Positions 25,756 through 35,037 are shown, numbered from the stretch's first letter. The stretch is 64,000 bases of DNA from Flavobacteriales bacterium (GCA_016703105.1 JADJCS010000007.1:248001-312000), one strand, 5' to 3'. The notes: generated by a model not told the origin, from the sequence alone. Numbers and translations: made by a program.

Positions 25756-28047
25756 ATGGACTTGCTTCACTTCCTCCGTATCGCGCTCCAGGTGATCGCC
25801 CTGTTGCTCTTCTTGCTGAGTGGAGGCTTGGCCACTGCGCAGGATGGATATGCAACACGAGCGTTGGGCACTTCGGTAACGGGCAGCGACTTCACTCCGC
25901 GCATTACACGCTATGACCTCACCATCCGGGACACCATTGTGAACTACACGGGTAAAGCGCGCAAGGCTTTCACGGTGAACGGGCAGATGCCCATGCCGAC
26001 GCTCACCTTCACCGAAGGCGACACCGCGCTGATCGTGGTACACAACGCCATGGAGAAGGAAGAGACCTCCCTGCACTGGCACGGCATCATCCTTCCCTAT
26101 CAACTGGATGGTGTTCCCTACCTCACCACCGCGCCCATCAAGGCCGGTGAAACGCAGGTGTACAAGTTCCCCGTTGTGCAGAGCGGCACCTACTGGTACC
26201 ACTCGCACACCAAGCTCCAGGAGCAGAACGGCATGCACGGCGCGCTCATTATCCACAAGCGCAACGCGGAGCCCATGCCCGAACAGGTGCTCATCCTCAG
26301 CGAATGGACGGACATGAAGCCCTTCGAGGTGCATCGCCGCCTGCACAGCGCGAACGATTGGAGCGCCATCAAGAAGCACCGGATACGTCCGGGTACCGTT
26401 CAGAGCTACAGCGATGCCATCAAGGACGGCGCCCTCGGCGTGAAGCTCACCAACGAGTGGAAGCGCATGAACGCCATGGACGTGAGCGATGTCTACTATG
26501 ACCTCCTCTTCGCCAACGGCAAGCCCGTCGATGAAGCTCCGCAGTTCAAGGCCGGGGAGCGGGTGCGCGTGCGGCTGATCAGCGGCGGCGCGAGCAGCTA
26601 CTTCTGGATCACCTATGCCGGTGGGAAGATGACGGTGGTGGCCAGCGATGGCATCGACGTGGAACCCGTGGAGGTCGACCGCTTCATCATGGGCATCGCC
26701 GAGACCTACGACATCATCGTCACCATTCCGGCGGACAGCACGGCCTATGAACTGCTCGCCACCAGTGAGGACCGGGTCCGCTCCACGTCGCTCTGGCTCG
26801 GCAGCGGCATCCGGCAGCTCGCCGCACCGCTCCAGACGCTGAAGTACTTCGCCGGCATGGAGATGATGAACGACATGATGAAGATGAACGGCGACCTCGA
26901 CGACATGGGCATGAACATGAGCCTCCAGCAGATGGACATGAACGTGGTGATGTACCCGGAGATCACCGGCGCGAAGGAGGGCGGGCACGCCGATCACGGC
27001 AGCAACAAGTACAACAGCAACGCGCTCTCCGACATCGTTACGCTCAACTATGCCATGCTGCGCTCGCCGGTGAGCACCGCCTTGCCGCCCGGCCCCTTGA
27101 AGGAGATGCGCTTCGAACTCACCGGCAACATGAACCGCTATCTCTGGGCCATCGATAACAAGACCGTTTCGGAGACCGACCGCATCCTGATCCGCAAGGG
27201 CGAGAACGTGCGCATCATCCTTTACAACAACAGCATGATGCGCCACCCCATGCACCTGCACGGCCACTTCTTCCGCGTGGTGAACGGCCAGGGCGATCAC
27301 GCGCCCTTGAAGAACGTGCTGGACATCATGCCGATGGAGACAGACACCATCGAGTTCGCGGCCACCGAAACGGGCGACTGGTTCTTCCATTGCCACATCC
27401 TCTATCACATGATGAGCGGCATGGGGCGCGTCTTCACCTACGAAGGGACGGCCCCCAACCCGGTACTGCCCGATGCGAAGAAGGCCGCGCGCATCTTCGC
27501 CCGCGACGACAAGGAATGGCACTTCATGGTGCAGAACGACTTCGCCACCAACGGCAACGATGGCGAGGCGATGTACATGAACAAGCGCTGGAACCTGCAG
27601 AGCGAATGGCGCCTGGGCTACATGGCGGAACATGGCCAGGAGGTGGAGACCCACTTCGGCCGCTACTTCGGCAAGATGCAATGGCTCTTCGTGAACGTGG
27701 GCCTGGACTGGCGCACGCGAGAAGCGCATGGCGGCAACGATCCGGAGGACAACCTCTTCGGGCAGACCAACACCAAGAACAGCCGGAGCGTGGGGCACAT
27801 CGGATTCCAGTACACCCTGCCCATGCTCCTGGTCCTCGACCTGCGCATCGACACCGATGGCCAGCTCCGTTCCCAACTGATGCGCGAGGACATCCCCCTG
27901 ACGCCCCGCCTGCGATTGGACCTCATGGGCAACACCGACCTGGAGTACATGGGGCGCCTCCGCTACGTGCTGGACAAGACCTGGGCACTGAGCACGCACT
28001 ACGACAGCGACATGGGGCTTGGGGTGGGAATGACCGTGAGCTACTGA
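25756..28047 (+). CDS. Multicopper oxidase fused to a CopB-like C-terminal beta-barrel
   Basis: A 763-residue exported protein. Residues ~30-565 are a CopA/PcoA-type multicopper oxidase: SLHWHG (~108), YWYHSHTKLQ (~148), RHPMHLHGHFF (~497) and FFHCHILYHMMSGM (~545). A Met-rich insert at ~368-403 (MEMMNDMMKMNGDLDDMGMN) is typical of copper loading. The remaining ~190 residues (WNLQSEWRLGYMAEHGQEVE, then beta-strands such as GHIGFQYTLPMLLVLDLRID) look like a CopB/PcoB-type outer-membrane barrel and end in aromatic VSY. One chain thus combines the PcoA and PcoB roles: Cu(I) oxidation and outer-membrane retention. It starts 18 bp after the DUF3347 gene. Confidence 0.88.
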   Translation: MDLLHFLRIALQVIALLLFLLSGGLATAQDGYATRALGTSVTGSDFTPRITRYDLTIRDTIVNYTGKARKAFTVNGQMPMPTLTFTEGDTALIVVHNAMEKEETSLHWHGIILPYQLDGVPYLTTAPIKAGETQVYKFPVVQSGTYWYHSHTKLQEQNGMHGALIIHKRNAEPMPEQVLILSEWTDMKPFEVHRRLHSANDWSAIKKHRIRPGTVQSYSDAIKDGALGVKLTNEWKRMNAMDVSDVYYDLLFANGKPVDEAPQFKAGERVRVRLISGGASSYFWITYAGGKMTVVASDGIDVEPVEVDRFIMGIAETYDIIVTIPADSTAYELLATSEDRVRSTSLWLGSGIRQLAAPLQTLKYFAGMEMMNDMMKMNGDLDDMGMNMSLQQMDMNVVMYPEITGAKEGGHADHGSNKYNSNALSDIVTLNYAMLRSPVSTALPPGPLKEMRFELTGNMNRYLWAIDNKTVSETDRILIRKGENVRIILYNNSMMRHPMHLHGHFFRVVNGQGDHAPLKNVLDIMPMETDTIEFAATETGDWFFHCHILYHMMSGMGRVFTYEGTAPNPVLPDAKKAARIFARDDKEWHFMVQNDFATNGNDGEAMYMNKRWNLQSEWRLGYMAEHGQEVETHFGRYFGKMQWLFVNVGLDWRTREAHGGNDPEDNLFGQTNTKNSRSVGHIGFQYTLPMLLVLDLRIDTDGQLRSQLMREDIPLTPRLRLDLMGNTDLEYMGRLRYVLDKTWALSTHYDSDMGLGVGMTVSY

Positions 28048-28071
28048 GGTTCCGACTCGTACTCTTCCTCC

Positions 28072-28079
28072 TATCTTGA
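28072..28079 (+). promoter_or_regulatory. Candidate -7 element for the histidine kinase
   Basis: TATCTTGA, 12 bp before the GTG at 28084 and 33 bp before an in-frame ATG at 28105. The spacing to the GTG equals that seen for the YbdK-type gene. Confidence 0.4.
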
Positions 28080-28083
28080 ACCC

Positions 28084-31000
28084 GTGCTTTCATGTGCCCG
28101 GTGGATGCTACTGGCATGGTGGTTGGGACCGCTCCCGGTCCTGGCACAGGCGCTGCGCTTCCAACACATCACCACGAACGACGGCTTGTCGCACAACGCG
28201 ATCACCTGCTTGTTCGAGGACCGCGATGGCCACATCTGGATCGGCACCGAGAACGGTCTGGACCGATATGATGGACAACGTGTGGAGCGGTTCACAGCGA
28301 TCCCCAACGCACCAGTGACGCACAACATCACCAGCATCGACCAAGACCCGGGGGGGGATCTGTGGATCAGCACGCAAGGTGCCGGGCTCTTCCGGCGCGA
28401 CCATGCGAGCGGAGTGTTCGAACATATGCGCCACGATCCGTTGGTAAAGGCGGGGCTGCCCAGTGATAAGTTGAACCATGTGCTGGTGGTGAACGATTCC
28501 ATCCTGGTGCTCTGCACAAGCAACACCGGGGCGGTCTGGTACAATACACGAGCGAAGACCTTTACCGTACAAGGGTTCCGCTATGTGCGCACTGCGGTCG
28601 GCACCGATAGCCTCGCAGGCACTACTTGGTGCCATAAGGCATTGTTGCTCGATCGGGAGAACATCTGGATACCCGTGGTCCATGGCAACTCGACCTACAT
28701 CGCGGATGCGATCACAGGCGAATTGCGGTCCTCGCTGACCTCTTTGCACCCCTTCGGGCGCGCGCCAACGACGAACGGCATGGTGCTCGGCGACCGGCTG
28801 TACACAGGAGGTTGGAGCGCGGGTATCGGCCGGCTCGATCGGAACAGTCCGAACACCCCGGAGTTCATCCCCTTGCCGGACGAGGTGACCGCCATGGTAC
28901 CCTGGGGAGATAGTGTGTTCATCGCCGGGACGAACCTGAACGGGCTCGCACTTGTACATGTGCTTGCCGGCGAGAGGGCGCGATGGCGGCACATGCGCAC
29001 TGACCATTCGTCATTGATCAACGATCGTGTGCGCTGCCTGCTGAAGGACCGTGCGGGCAACCTCTGGGTCGGCACGGCCGATGGGCTTTCGGTACACGCG
29101 GCAGATGTTTGGCGCTTCAATACGACGCAACTCCTGCCAGATGAAGAACCCGGTGACCTGGCCTTCCACAAACTACAGCAGGACGCCGACGGCACGATCC
29201 GTATCTCCACATCACGCGGCTTCTTCCTGATCGATCCCACCTCCAACGCGATCCGTCATGTTCCCATCACACACAAGGGCGAGGCATTGGAGATCACCGG
29301 CCTTTTCGAAGTCGGATCGAACATGCGGTACATCGGTACCGAGACGGGCCTATACCTCTACGACCCGCTGGAAGAGCGCATCATCGATCCGGCCCGGACC
29401 GATCTGGCGGTGAGCATCAAGGAGAAGGTCATGTTCCAGGTCCGGTCCGTGTTCCTTGACACGCTCAACGATGAGCTTTCCTTGGTGGTGGGTGCCTTGG
29501 GCTATGGTCATCTCCTCTTCGATCCGCGCTCCGGCGCCCATCGTAAGGAATGGAACCCCTATCCTGAAGGGGTGCGCGCCCCATTGATGCAACGCACCAC
29601 CTTGGCGGATGACCATGGGGACTATTGGGTGGGCGCTTCGGACGGCCTCTGGCAGTGGAAACCTCCGCGCCATTCTAGAAAGAGCGAGTTGCGGCTGTAC
29701 CATGCGGCGGCGACCGGGTCGCGCCGCATGCCGGGCAATTACGTTACCGCGATCCTCACAGCGGGCGATACCGTTTGGTGTACCCTGCGGGATGCGGGTC
29801 TCGCATGCGTTGTCGATGGCCGTGCCATCGCCTTTGCGACACCCGCCCATGTGCCGCACGATGCCTTGGGGCTGGCACGGGATCTACGCGGCCGCTTATG
29901 GTACTCCACGAGCGACGGTCTTGTGCGTTTCGATCCGCGCACGCTGGAATGGCTGCATGTACCTGTGAACGACGGACGCGAGCTCCAGCGTCTGAACTCC
30001 AGCATCATGGAGCTAAAGGATGGGCGTATCGCCTTCTGCACCGATCGCCATCTGGTCACGTTCGATCCAGCCGCGTTCGATACCGCGCCTGTGCTGCCCA
30101 CCCCTGCGTTGTTGGAACTGAGGAACACCTGGGGGCCGCTGCCGGTGAGCGCGAACGCCGTGGAGATCCCCTACCGCAGCAGCGCTTTCGACGCGGTGCT
30201 TTCGGCGCTTTCAACCACGGGGGCCGGACCGCTGGAGTTCCTGTACAAGCTGGAAGGCGTGGATGTCGAAGCAAGGGTCACCACGGCGCGGGAAGGTATC
30301 CGCTATGCAGGTGTGCCCGTGGGAACACATCGCTTGCTGGTACAGGTGCGGGACGCCTACGGAAGGGTGGGGCCGGAGCACGCCTTGCTCACCGTTACGG
30401 TGACCGGCCCGTTCTGGCAGCGCTGGTGGTTCTTTGTGATCGTGCTGGCGGCCGGCGCGCTGGGCATGTACGGGGTTTCCCGACTTCGCCAGCGGCAGCG
30501 AGCCAAACTACAAGGTGTACGCGATCGCATCGCGCGCGACCTGCACGATGATATCGGCAGCACATTGGGAAGCATCAGCTACTACAGCGAAGCCTTGAAG
30601 CGCAAACTGGAACATGCGGACGACGACATGGCGCAGCTGGTGGCCGAGAAGATCGGCAGCAGTTCCCGGGCGATGATCGAGCAGATGAGCGACATCGTGT
30701 GGAGCGTGGACCCAAAGAACGACGATGCGGCATCCCTGATAGAACGGATGCGCGGTTTCGGCGCCGACCTGCTCTCGGTACAGGACATTGTGTTGCACTT
30801 CAACACCTCACCCGGCCTGGCCGAGCGGAAGTTGAGCGCGGAACAACGCCGCAACCTCTTCCTCATCTACAAGGAGGCGATGCACAACGCGGCGAAGTAC
30901 GCGCACTGCGCAAGCGTCACGGTAACGCTCAGTAGCAAGGGGCGTGAACTGGTGCTCAGCATCCGCGATGATGGTGCGGGCTTCGATCCGGCCAACGTGG

Positions 31001-31149
31001 ACAGCTACAATGGGAACGGGCTCGGGAACATGCGCACCCGCGCCGGATCGATCCGTGCCCGCGTGGAGGTGGTGAGCACACCGGGAAAAGGGACCGAAGT
31101 ACGCGTCGTAGCGCCCTTGTCCGAGACACTCCCCCTAACAGGTGATTGA
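28084..31149 (+). CDS. Two-component sensor histidine kinase with periplasmic propeller and Y_Y_Y domain
   Basis: About 1021 residues. A signal-like segment is followed by two-component-regulator propeller blades (NDGLSHNAITCLFEDRDGHI, WIGTENGLDRYDG, NLWVGTADGLS) to ~690 and a Y_Y_Y domain to ~770. One membrane segment (WWFFVIVLAAGALGMYGVS, ~781-799) leads to a NarL-type HisKA_3 domain (phospho-His in ARDLHDDIGSTLGS, ~820) and an HATPase (NLFLIYKEAMHNAAKYAHCA; NGNGLGNMRTRAGS). No receiver or AraC domain is attached, unlike classical hybrid sensors. The partner is the LuxR-type regulator 38 bp downstream. The ligand is unknown; the copper genes upstream make metal stress one option. The start may instead be the ATG at 28105. 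Confidence 0.9.
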   Translation: MLSCARWMLLAWWLGPLPVLAQALRFQHITTNDGLSHNAITCLFEDRDGHIWIGTENGLDRYDGQRVERFTAIPNAPVTHNITSIDQDPGGDLWISTQGAGLFRRDHASGVFEHMRHDPLVKAGLPSDKLNHVLVVNDSILVLCTSNTGAVWYNTRAKTFTVQGFRYVRTAVGTDSLAGTTWCHKALLLDRENIWIPVVHGNSTYIADAITGELRSSLTSLHPFGRAPTTNGMVLGDRLYTGGWSAGIGRLDRNSPNTPEFIPLPDEVTAMVPWGDSVFIAGTNLNGLALVHVLAGERARWRHMRTDHSSLINDRVRCLLKDRAGNLWVGTADGLSVHAADVWRFNTTQLLPDEEPGDLAFHKLQQDADGTIRISTSRGFFLIDPTSNAIRHVPITHKGEALEITGLFEVGSNMRYIGTETGLYLYDPLEERIIDPARTDLAVSIKEKVMFQVRSVFLDTLNDELSLVVGALGYGHLLFDPRSGAHRKEWNPYPEGVRAPLMQRTTLADDHGDYWVGASDGLWQWKPPRHSRKSELRLYHAAATGSRRMPGNYVTAILTAGDTVWCTLRDAGLACVVDGRAIAFATPAHVPHDALGLARDLRGRLWYSTSDGLVRFDPRTLEWLHVPVNDGRELQRLNSSIMELKDGRIAFCTDRHLVTFDPAAFDTAPVLPTPALLELRNTWGPLPVSANAVEIPYRSSAFDAVLSALSTTGAGPLEFLYKLEGVDVEARVTTAREGIRYAGVPVGTHRLLVQVRDAYGRVGPEHALLTVTVTGPFWQRWWFFVIVLAAGALGMYGVSRLRQRQRAKLQGVRDRIARDLHDDIGSTLGSISYYSEALKRKLEHADDDMAQLVAEKIGSSSRAMIEQMSDIVWSVDPKNDDAASLIERMRGFGADLLSVQDIVLHFNTSPGLAERKLSAEQRRNLFLIYKEAMHNAAKYAHCASVTVTLSSKGRELVLSIRDDGAGFDPANVDSYNGNGLGNMRTRAGSIRARVEVVSTPGKGTEVRVVAPLSETLPLTGD

Positions 31150-31167
31150 TGTAGGTTCCCGGCGGAA

Positions 31168-31175
31168 TAGTTTTG
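31168..31175 (+). promoter_or_regulatory. Candidate -7 element for the response regulator (perfect consensus)
   Basis: TAGTTTTG fits TAnnTTTG exactly, 20 bp from its first base to the ATG at 31188. Confidence 0.5.
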
Positions 31176-31187
31176 CCCACCAGCACC

Positions 31188-31838
31188 ATGGACATCATCC
31201 ACGTCGCGCTCTTCGACGACAACAAAGGCATCCGCGATTCGCTGGGCACGCTGCTCAGCACCACACCGGGCATCGGTCTGTGCGGATGCTTCCCCGATGG
31301 GAACCAGGTGCTGGACCGTGTCGCTTCATGCAAACCGGACGTGGTGCTGATGGACATCGACATGCCGGGCATGAACGGGATCGAAGCGACGCGCTTGTTG
31401 CACCATCGCCATCCGGAACTGCCGGTGATCATGCTCACGGTGTTCGGTGATGAAGAACGCGTGTATGCTTCCCTCTGTGCCGGGGCGATGGGCTACCTGC
31501 TGAAGAACACCGCGCCGGACGCGCTGCTGGCCGCGATCACCGAAGTGCGGCAAGGCGGGGCACCGATGACCCCGAGCATCGCACGCAAGGTGATGCTCCA
31601 CTTCCAGCGCCTGCCAGCCAAGAGCACTGCCAGCCCCGAAGACCATGGCTTGAGCATACGTGAAAAGGATGTGCTGCAGTGCCTGGTGGACGGGCTTAGT
31701 TACAAGATGATCGCCGACCATTTGGGTGTGGGTCAAGAGACCATCAAGACGCACATCAAGAACATCTACGTAAAGCTCCACGTGAAGAGCAACACCGAAG
31801 CGGTATCGAAGACCTTGCGCGACCGCTTGCTTGGATAG
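31188..31838 (+). CDS. NarL/LuxR-family response regulator
   Basis: A 216-residue protein. An N-terminal receiver (HVALFDDNKGIRDSLGTLLS with the acidic pair; phospho-Asp near residue 55 in VLMDIDMPGMNGIEA; Lys in YLLKNTAPDALL) is joined to a LuxR helix-turn-helix (LSIREKDVLQCLVDGLSYKM, then TIKTHIKNIYVKLHVKSNTE). It is almost certainly the partner of the HisKA_3 kinase just upstream. The ATG at 31188 is preferred to the TTG at 31173 because the receiver begins MDIIHVALFDD and the TTG lies inside the promoter-like octamer. A remnant of a similar regulator lies at 41118-41204. Confidence 0.93.
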   Translation: MDIIHVALFDDNKGIRDSLGTLLSTTPGIGLCGCFPDGNQVLDRVASCKPDVVLMDIDMPGMNGIEATRLLHHRHPELPVIMLTVFGDEERVYASLCAGAMGYLLKNTAPDALLAAITEVRQGGAPMTPSIARKVMLHFQRLPAKSTASPEDHGLSIREKDVLQCLVDGLSYKMIADHLGVGQETIKTHIKNIYVKLHVKSNTEAVSKTLRDRLLG

Positions 31839-31857
31839 CGTTCAAGGCGCAGGACAA

Positions 31858-31889
31858 GAGCAGGGGCAACCGTATCATTGCCCCTGCTC
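31858..31889 (+). terminator. Stem-loop after the response regulator
   Basis: A 12-bp perfect stem (GAGCAGGGGCAA / TTGCCCCTGCTC) with an 8-nt loop, 20 bp after the stop. It lacks a T tract, so termination is probable rather than certain. Part of this GCCCCTGCT sequence recurs upstream of the duplicated unit near 33838. Confidence 0.5.
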
Positions 31890-31955
31890 CTGCCTGCTGC
31901 CCCTGTAGACGCACCCTCCCCCGATTTCGGGATTGATGCACGCAACACGGCCAGG

Positions 31956-31963
31956 TTGATTTG
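31956..31963 (+). promoter_or_regulatory. Candidate -7 element for the first beta-helix/YWFDDD unit
   Basis: TTGATTTG, 25 bp from its first base to the ATG at 31981. The upstream stretch CGGGATTGAT-N-CGCAAC is shared with the second unit at 33870-33888. Confidence 0.4.
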
Positions 31964-31980
31964 TGCCAATACAATTGAGC

Positions 31981-33021
31981 ATGAAAAAGCACTACTTGAA
32001 CGCGCTCCTCGCCCTTGGGCTCACGGCACCTGTGCAAGCGCAATTGGCCCGCATCGTGGTGGAAGGCACCGGGGGTCCGCAGGTGTTCACGGACATCGGC
32101 GCAGCTGTGGCGGCCGCGCAGACCGGGGACAAACTCTATCTCAGCGGCGGCACGTTCGCCTTTAGCGGTGCGTTGGTCATCGATAAGCCTTTGCACTTCG
32201 TTGGCGCAGGCATCCATCCGGATAGCAGTTCGGTGACCGGGATCACCACCATCGCCACCACTGGTGCCACGCAGATCCATACCGCCGCATCGGGCAGCAC
32301 CTTCACCGGTATACGTTTCTATGAATCCGTGATGTACGGCAACGGAACCACTGACTATGCGCCTACGGGGATCGTGTTCCAGCGTTGTGAATTCGGCTAC
32401 CAGATGAACCAAGGGCCGGGCTCAGAGACCAACTTCGATGAATGCATCTTCCGTCACCGGCTCTATGGTAACGATGGGATATCCACCGTAACCCGGAGTA
32501 TTTTCAGTTTCTGGGGGAACGCCACGCATTCTCCCATCAGCGCGTTCGGAACCGGAGGTCTTACCATGGACCATTGTACGGTGATCGGAGGACGTGTATC
32601 GAACAGTCCGAACTGCAACGTCGCCAACTGCATCTTCACCCGGAACAGCAGCGCGCCTTTCTGGCAAAGCAGCGGGGCAACAATTACGAACAACCTGTGC
32701 GCCTACACCAGCCTCGTAAGCAACATGACCCCGGGTTCCGCTACGGGCAACGTGCTGGGCGTATCCACGACGGACAGCCTCTTCGTGAACGAGACCAGCG
32801 GGGGATATGAGTTCAGCGACGACCTTCACCTACTGCCCGTCAGCCCGGGGATCGGCATGGCCACAGATGGCACTGACGTGGGCGTTTACGGCACTTCGTC
32901 CCCTTACAAGCCGGGTGCGGTACCCAACAATCCGCATTTCCAGACCGGCGTGATCGCCCCGGCCGCCGATGGCAATGGCGACCTACCGGTGGACATCCGC
33001 ACGGAGGCGCAAACCCACTGA
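31981..33021 (+). CDS. Secreted right-handed beta-helix protein, copy 1
   Basis: A 346-residue exported protein (signal MKKHYLNALLALGLTAPVQA). It begins LARIVVEGTGGPQVFTDIGA, with an Ile-rich ladder of short strands (DKLYLSGGTFAFSGALVIDK, TDYAPTGIVFQRCEFGYQ, STVTRSIFSFWGN, LTMDHCTVIGGR) typical of pectate-lyase-like parallel beta-helices. No polysaccharide lyase catalytic residues are evident. The C-terminus (SPYKPGAVPNNPHFQ, then IRTEAQTH) is conserved in copy 2 but is not a T9SS domain. The next gene, 3 bp after the stop, encodes a T9SS protein. The two probably act together; the role is unknown. Confidence 0.72.
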   Translation: MKKHYLNALLALGLTAPVQAQLARIVVEGTGGPQVFTDIGAAVAAAQTGDKLYLSGGTFAFSGALVIDKPLHFVGAGIHPDSSSVTGITTIATTGATQIHTAASGSTFTGIRFYESVMYGNGTTDYAPTGIVFQRCEFGYQMNQGPGSETNFDECIFRHRLYGNDGISTVTRSIFSFWGNATHSPISAFGTGGLTMDHCTVIGGRVSNSPNCNVANCIFTRNSSAPFWQSSGATITNNLCAYTSLVSNMTPGSATGNVLGVSTTDSLFVNETSGGYEFSDDLHLLPVSPGIGMATDGTDVGVYGTSSPYKPGAVPNNPHFQTGVIAPAADGNGDLPVDIRTEAQTH

Positions 33022-33024
33022 GCC

Positions 33025-33771
33025 ATGCGGACGCTTCTCCTTCTCACTTTCCTCGGCGGTATAGCGACCATGTCGCATGCGCAGAACATCACCGCGTACC
33101 GCTACTGGTTCGACGATGACGCCGGCGCCCTGGTGAATGTGGCCGTCACCGCCGGCCAGCAGTTCACGCTCAATACGGACCTCGCCGCAGCGGCCGCAGG
33201 CGATGGCTATAACCGGATCACGCTACAAACGCAGGATGATCTGGGCGTATGGAGCGTACCGCTCACTAAGGTGTTCCATCGGCAGGGCGGTGACCTCACT
33301 GCCTGGCAGTACTGGTTCGATGATAACATCAGCACCGAGCAAACCGTGAACGTGCCTGCGACCAGCACCTTGGACGTCGTGACCAACATCGATTGCTCGG
33401 CCCTACCCACCGGATCCCACTTGATCACCTGGCGCGATCGCGATCAAATTGGTTATTGGAGCGTGCCGCTCACCACGGAGTTCTCGTTCACCGTGGGCCT
33501 TCAAGAACTGCCAGGTGTGCAGAGCGTGTTGCTCTTCCCCAACCCGGCGGCGAGCGAGCTCTGGTTGCGCATCGATGCCAGCACCGATCAGGATCTTTCT
33601 GCGGAGGTACTGGATGCGAGCGGACGTGTGGTGAAGCAGGCGCCACGCATCGCTGTATCGAGCAGCAGCACGATCGCATTGGATCTGTCCGGTCTAGCGA
33701 ACGGCCCATACCAAGTGCGCATCGCTGGAGAGCAAGGCATTAAGTGTCTGCCTTTCTTCAAGCAGCAGTAG
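33025..33771 (+). CDS. T9SS protein with two YWFDDD repeats, copy 1
   Basis: A 248-residue exported protein (signal MRTLLLLTFLGGIATMSHAQ). It has two ~65-residue repeats that begin with an aromatic-acidic motif, ITAYRYWFDDDAGALV and LTAWQYWFDDNISTEQ, and end with DDLGVWSVPL / DQIGYWSVPL. A T9SS type A domain follows (LLFPNPAASELWL, LDASGRVV, LANGPYQVRI). The repeats look like small beta-sandwich units of Bacteroidota surface proteins but have no established function I can name. It is coupled to the beta-helix gene (TGAGCCATG junction). Confidence 0.72.
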   Translation: MRTLLLLTFLGGIATMSHAQNITAYRYWFDDDAGALVNVAVTAGQQFTLNTDLAAAAAGDGYNRITLQTQDDLGVWSVPLTKVFHRQGGDLTAWQYWFDDNISTEQTVNVPATSTLDVVTNIDCSALPTGSHLITWRDRDQIGYWSVPLTTEFSFTVGLQELPGVQSVLLFPNPAASELWLRIDASTDQDLSAEVLDASGRVVKQAPRIAVSSSSTIALDLSGLANGPYQVRIAGEQGIKCLPFFKQQ

Positions 33772-33897
33772 GGATCGATCTTCGAAAACGGCCCTTGGTT
33801 CTTCTGAGGCGTAGGGACGAAGGAAGTGGCATGAAATGCCCCTGCTGGCTGCCCACTACCCCCCCATCTCGGGATTGATATCCGCAACCCGAGCCGG

Positions 33898-33905
33898 TTG
33901 CTTTG
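33898..33905 (+). promoter_or_regulatory. Candidate -7 element for the second beta-helix/YWFDDD unit
   Basis: TTGCTTTG, 54 bp from its first base to the ATG at 33952. It lies in a stretch clearly related to 31925-31970 before copy 1. Confidence 0.4.
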
Positions 33906-33951
33906 TACCAACCATTCAACTACGCCTTCGCCTGGCTACGGCGCTCAAAGC

Positions 33952-35034
33952 ATGAAACACATCCTACCAGCACTGGTCGCCCTTGGGTTCTCCTTGCAAG
34001 CCGACGCTCAACTGGCCCGTATCGTGGTGCAGGGCAGCGGGGCGCCCCAGGTTTTCGACGACTTCGCTGCGGCGGTGAGCGCCGCGCAGCCGAACGACAA
34101 ACTCTACCTGAGCGGCGGGACATTCCAATACACAGGAGGACTGGTGATCGACAAGACACTGCACCTGATCGGCGCCGGCACCCACCCGGACAGCACGGAG
34201 GTGAGCAGTGTGACCGTATTGATGAGGACCAGTGTACTGGCTCCGTTGAGGATCACCACAGCGGCGTCGGGGAGCACCTTCACCGGGATCCGTTTTTCCA
34301 CCACCGACCTCAATACCAATGCGGAGTTGATCCGCTACGGCACCAGCGTGGCGGATGACCTGCCTACGGACATCGTCTTCCAGCGCTGCCATTTCGACCG
34401 CAACATCTATCTGGGATTCAACTCCGGCACAGCGATCAGCAGCGAGGTCACCACCTTCAATGAGTGCTACTTCGCCTCGCGCTTGGTGGGTGAAAGCCGT
34501 GCGGCTGCTGTTACCCGCTGCATATTCGATCCGGACGGGAGCGGTTATTACGCGATCAGCGGCTTCGATGGAGGTGCCCTGTTGATGGAGAACTGCGTGT
34601 TGCTCGGTTCGATCATGGCCAATTGCTACGGTGCCATCATTCGCAATTGCATCAGCACCTCCATGAACTATTACTGCTACGACTGCTCCAACTCCACCTT
34701 TACGAACAACGTGATCGCCGCACCGATCGTGGTCTCCACATCACCTGGCGTCACCCTCACGAACAACATCGTGAACGCGGACGCGGCGACCTTCTTCGTG
34801 TCGGAGACGGATGACCTGTACCAGTATTCCGACGATCTGCACATGGCCCCAGGAAGTCCAGGCGTGGCGTATGGAACCGATGGTACGGACCTGGGCATTT
34901 ATGGAACGGCCTCACCCTACAAGCCTGGCGCTGTGCCCTACAACCCGCACTTCCACAGCGCGGACATAGCACCTGCGACGAACAGTAGCGGTGAACTCCC
35001 CGTGAACATCCGGGTGGCCGCTCAAACCCACTGA
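33952..35034 (+). CDS. Secreted right-handed beta-helix protein, copy 2
   Basis: A 360-residue paralogue of the 31981 protein (signal MKHILPALVALGFSLQADAQ, then LARIVVQGSGAPQVF). The same scaffold is seen (NDKLYLSGGTFQYTGGLVID, FTGIRFSTTDLN, DIVFQRCHFDRN) and the same tail (SPYKPGAVPYNPHF, IRVAAQTH). It differs by a cysteine-rich insert near residues 225-250 (NCYGAIIRNCISTS, YYCYDC). It has no T9SS domain. A TTG at 33898 would extend the frame but falls in the promoter-like element. It forms a unit with the next gene, 3 bp after the stop, as in copy 1. Confidence 0.72.
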   Translation: MKHILPALVALGFSLQADAQLARIVVQGSGAPQVFDDFAAAVSAAQPNDKLYLSGGTFQYTGGLVIDKTLHLIGAGTHPDSTEVSSVTVLMRTSVLAPLRITTAASGSTFTGIRFSTTDLNTNAELIRYGTSVADDLPTDIVFQRCHFDRNIYLGFNSGTAISSEVTTFNECYFASRLVGESRAAAVTRCIFDPDGSGYYAISGFDGGALLMENCVLLGSIMANCYGAIIRNCISTSMNYYCYDCSNSTFTNNVIAAPIVVSTSPGVTLTNNIVNADAATFFVSETDDLYQYSDDLHMAPGSPGVAYGTDGTDLGIYGTASPYKPGAVPYNPHFHSADIAPATNSSGELPVNIRVAAQTH

Positions 35035-35037
35035 GCC

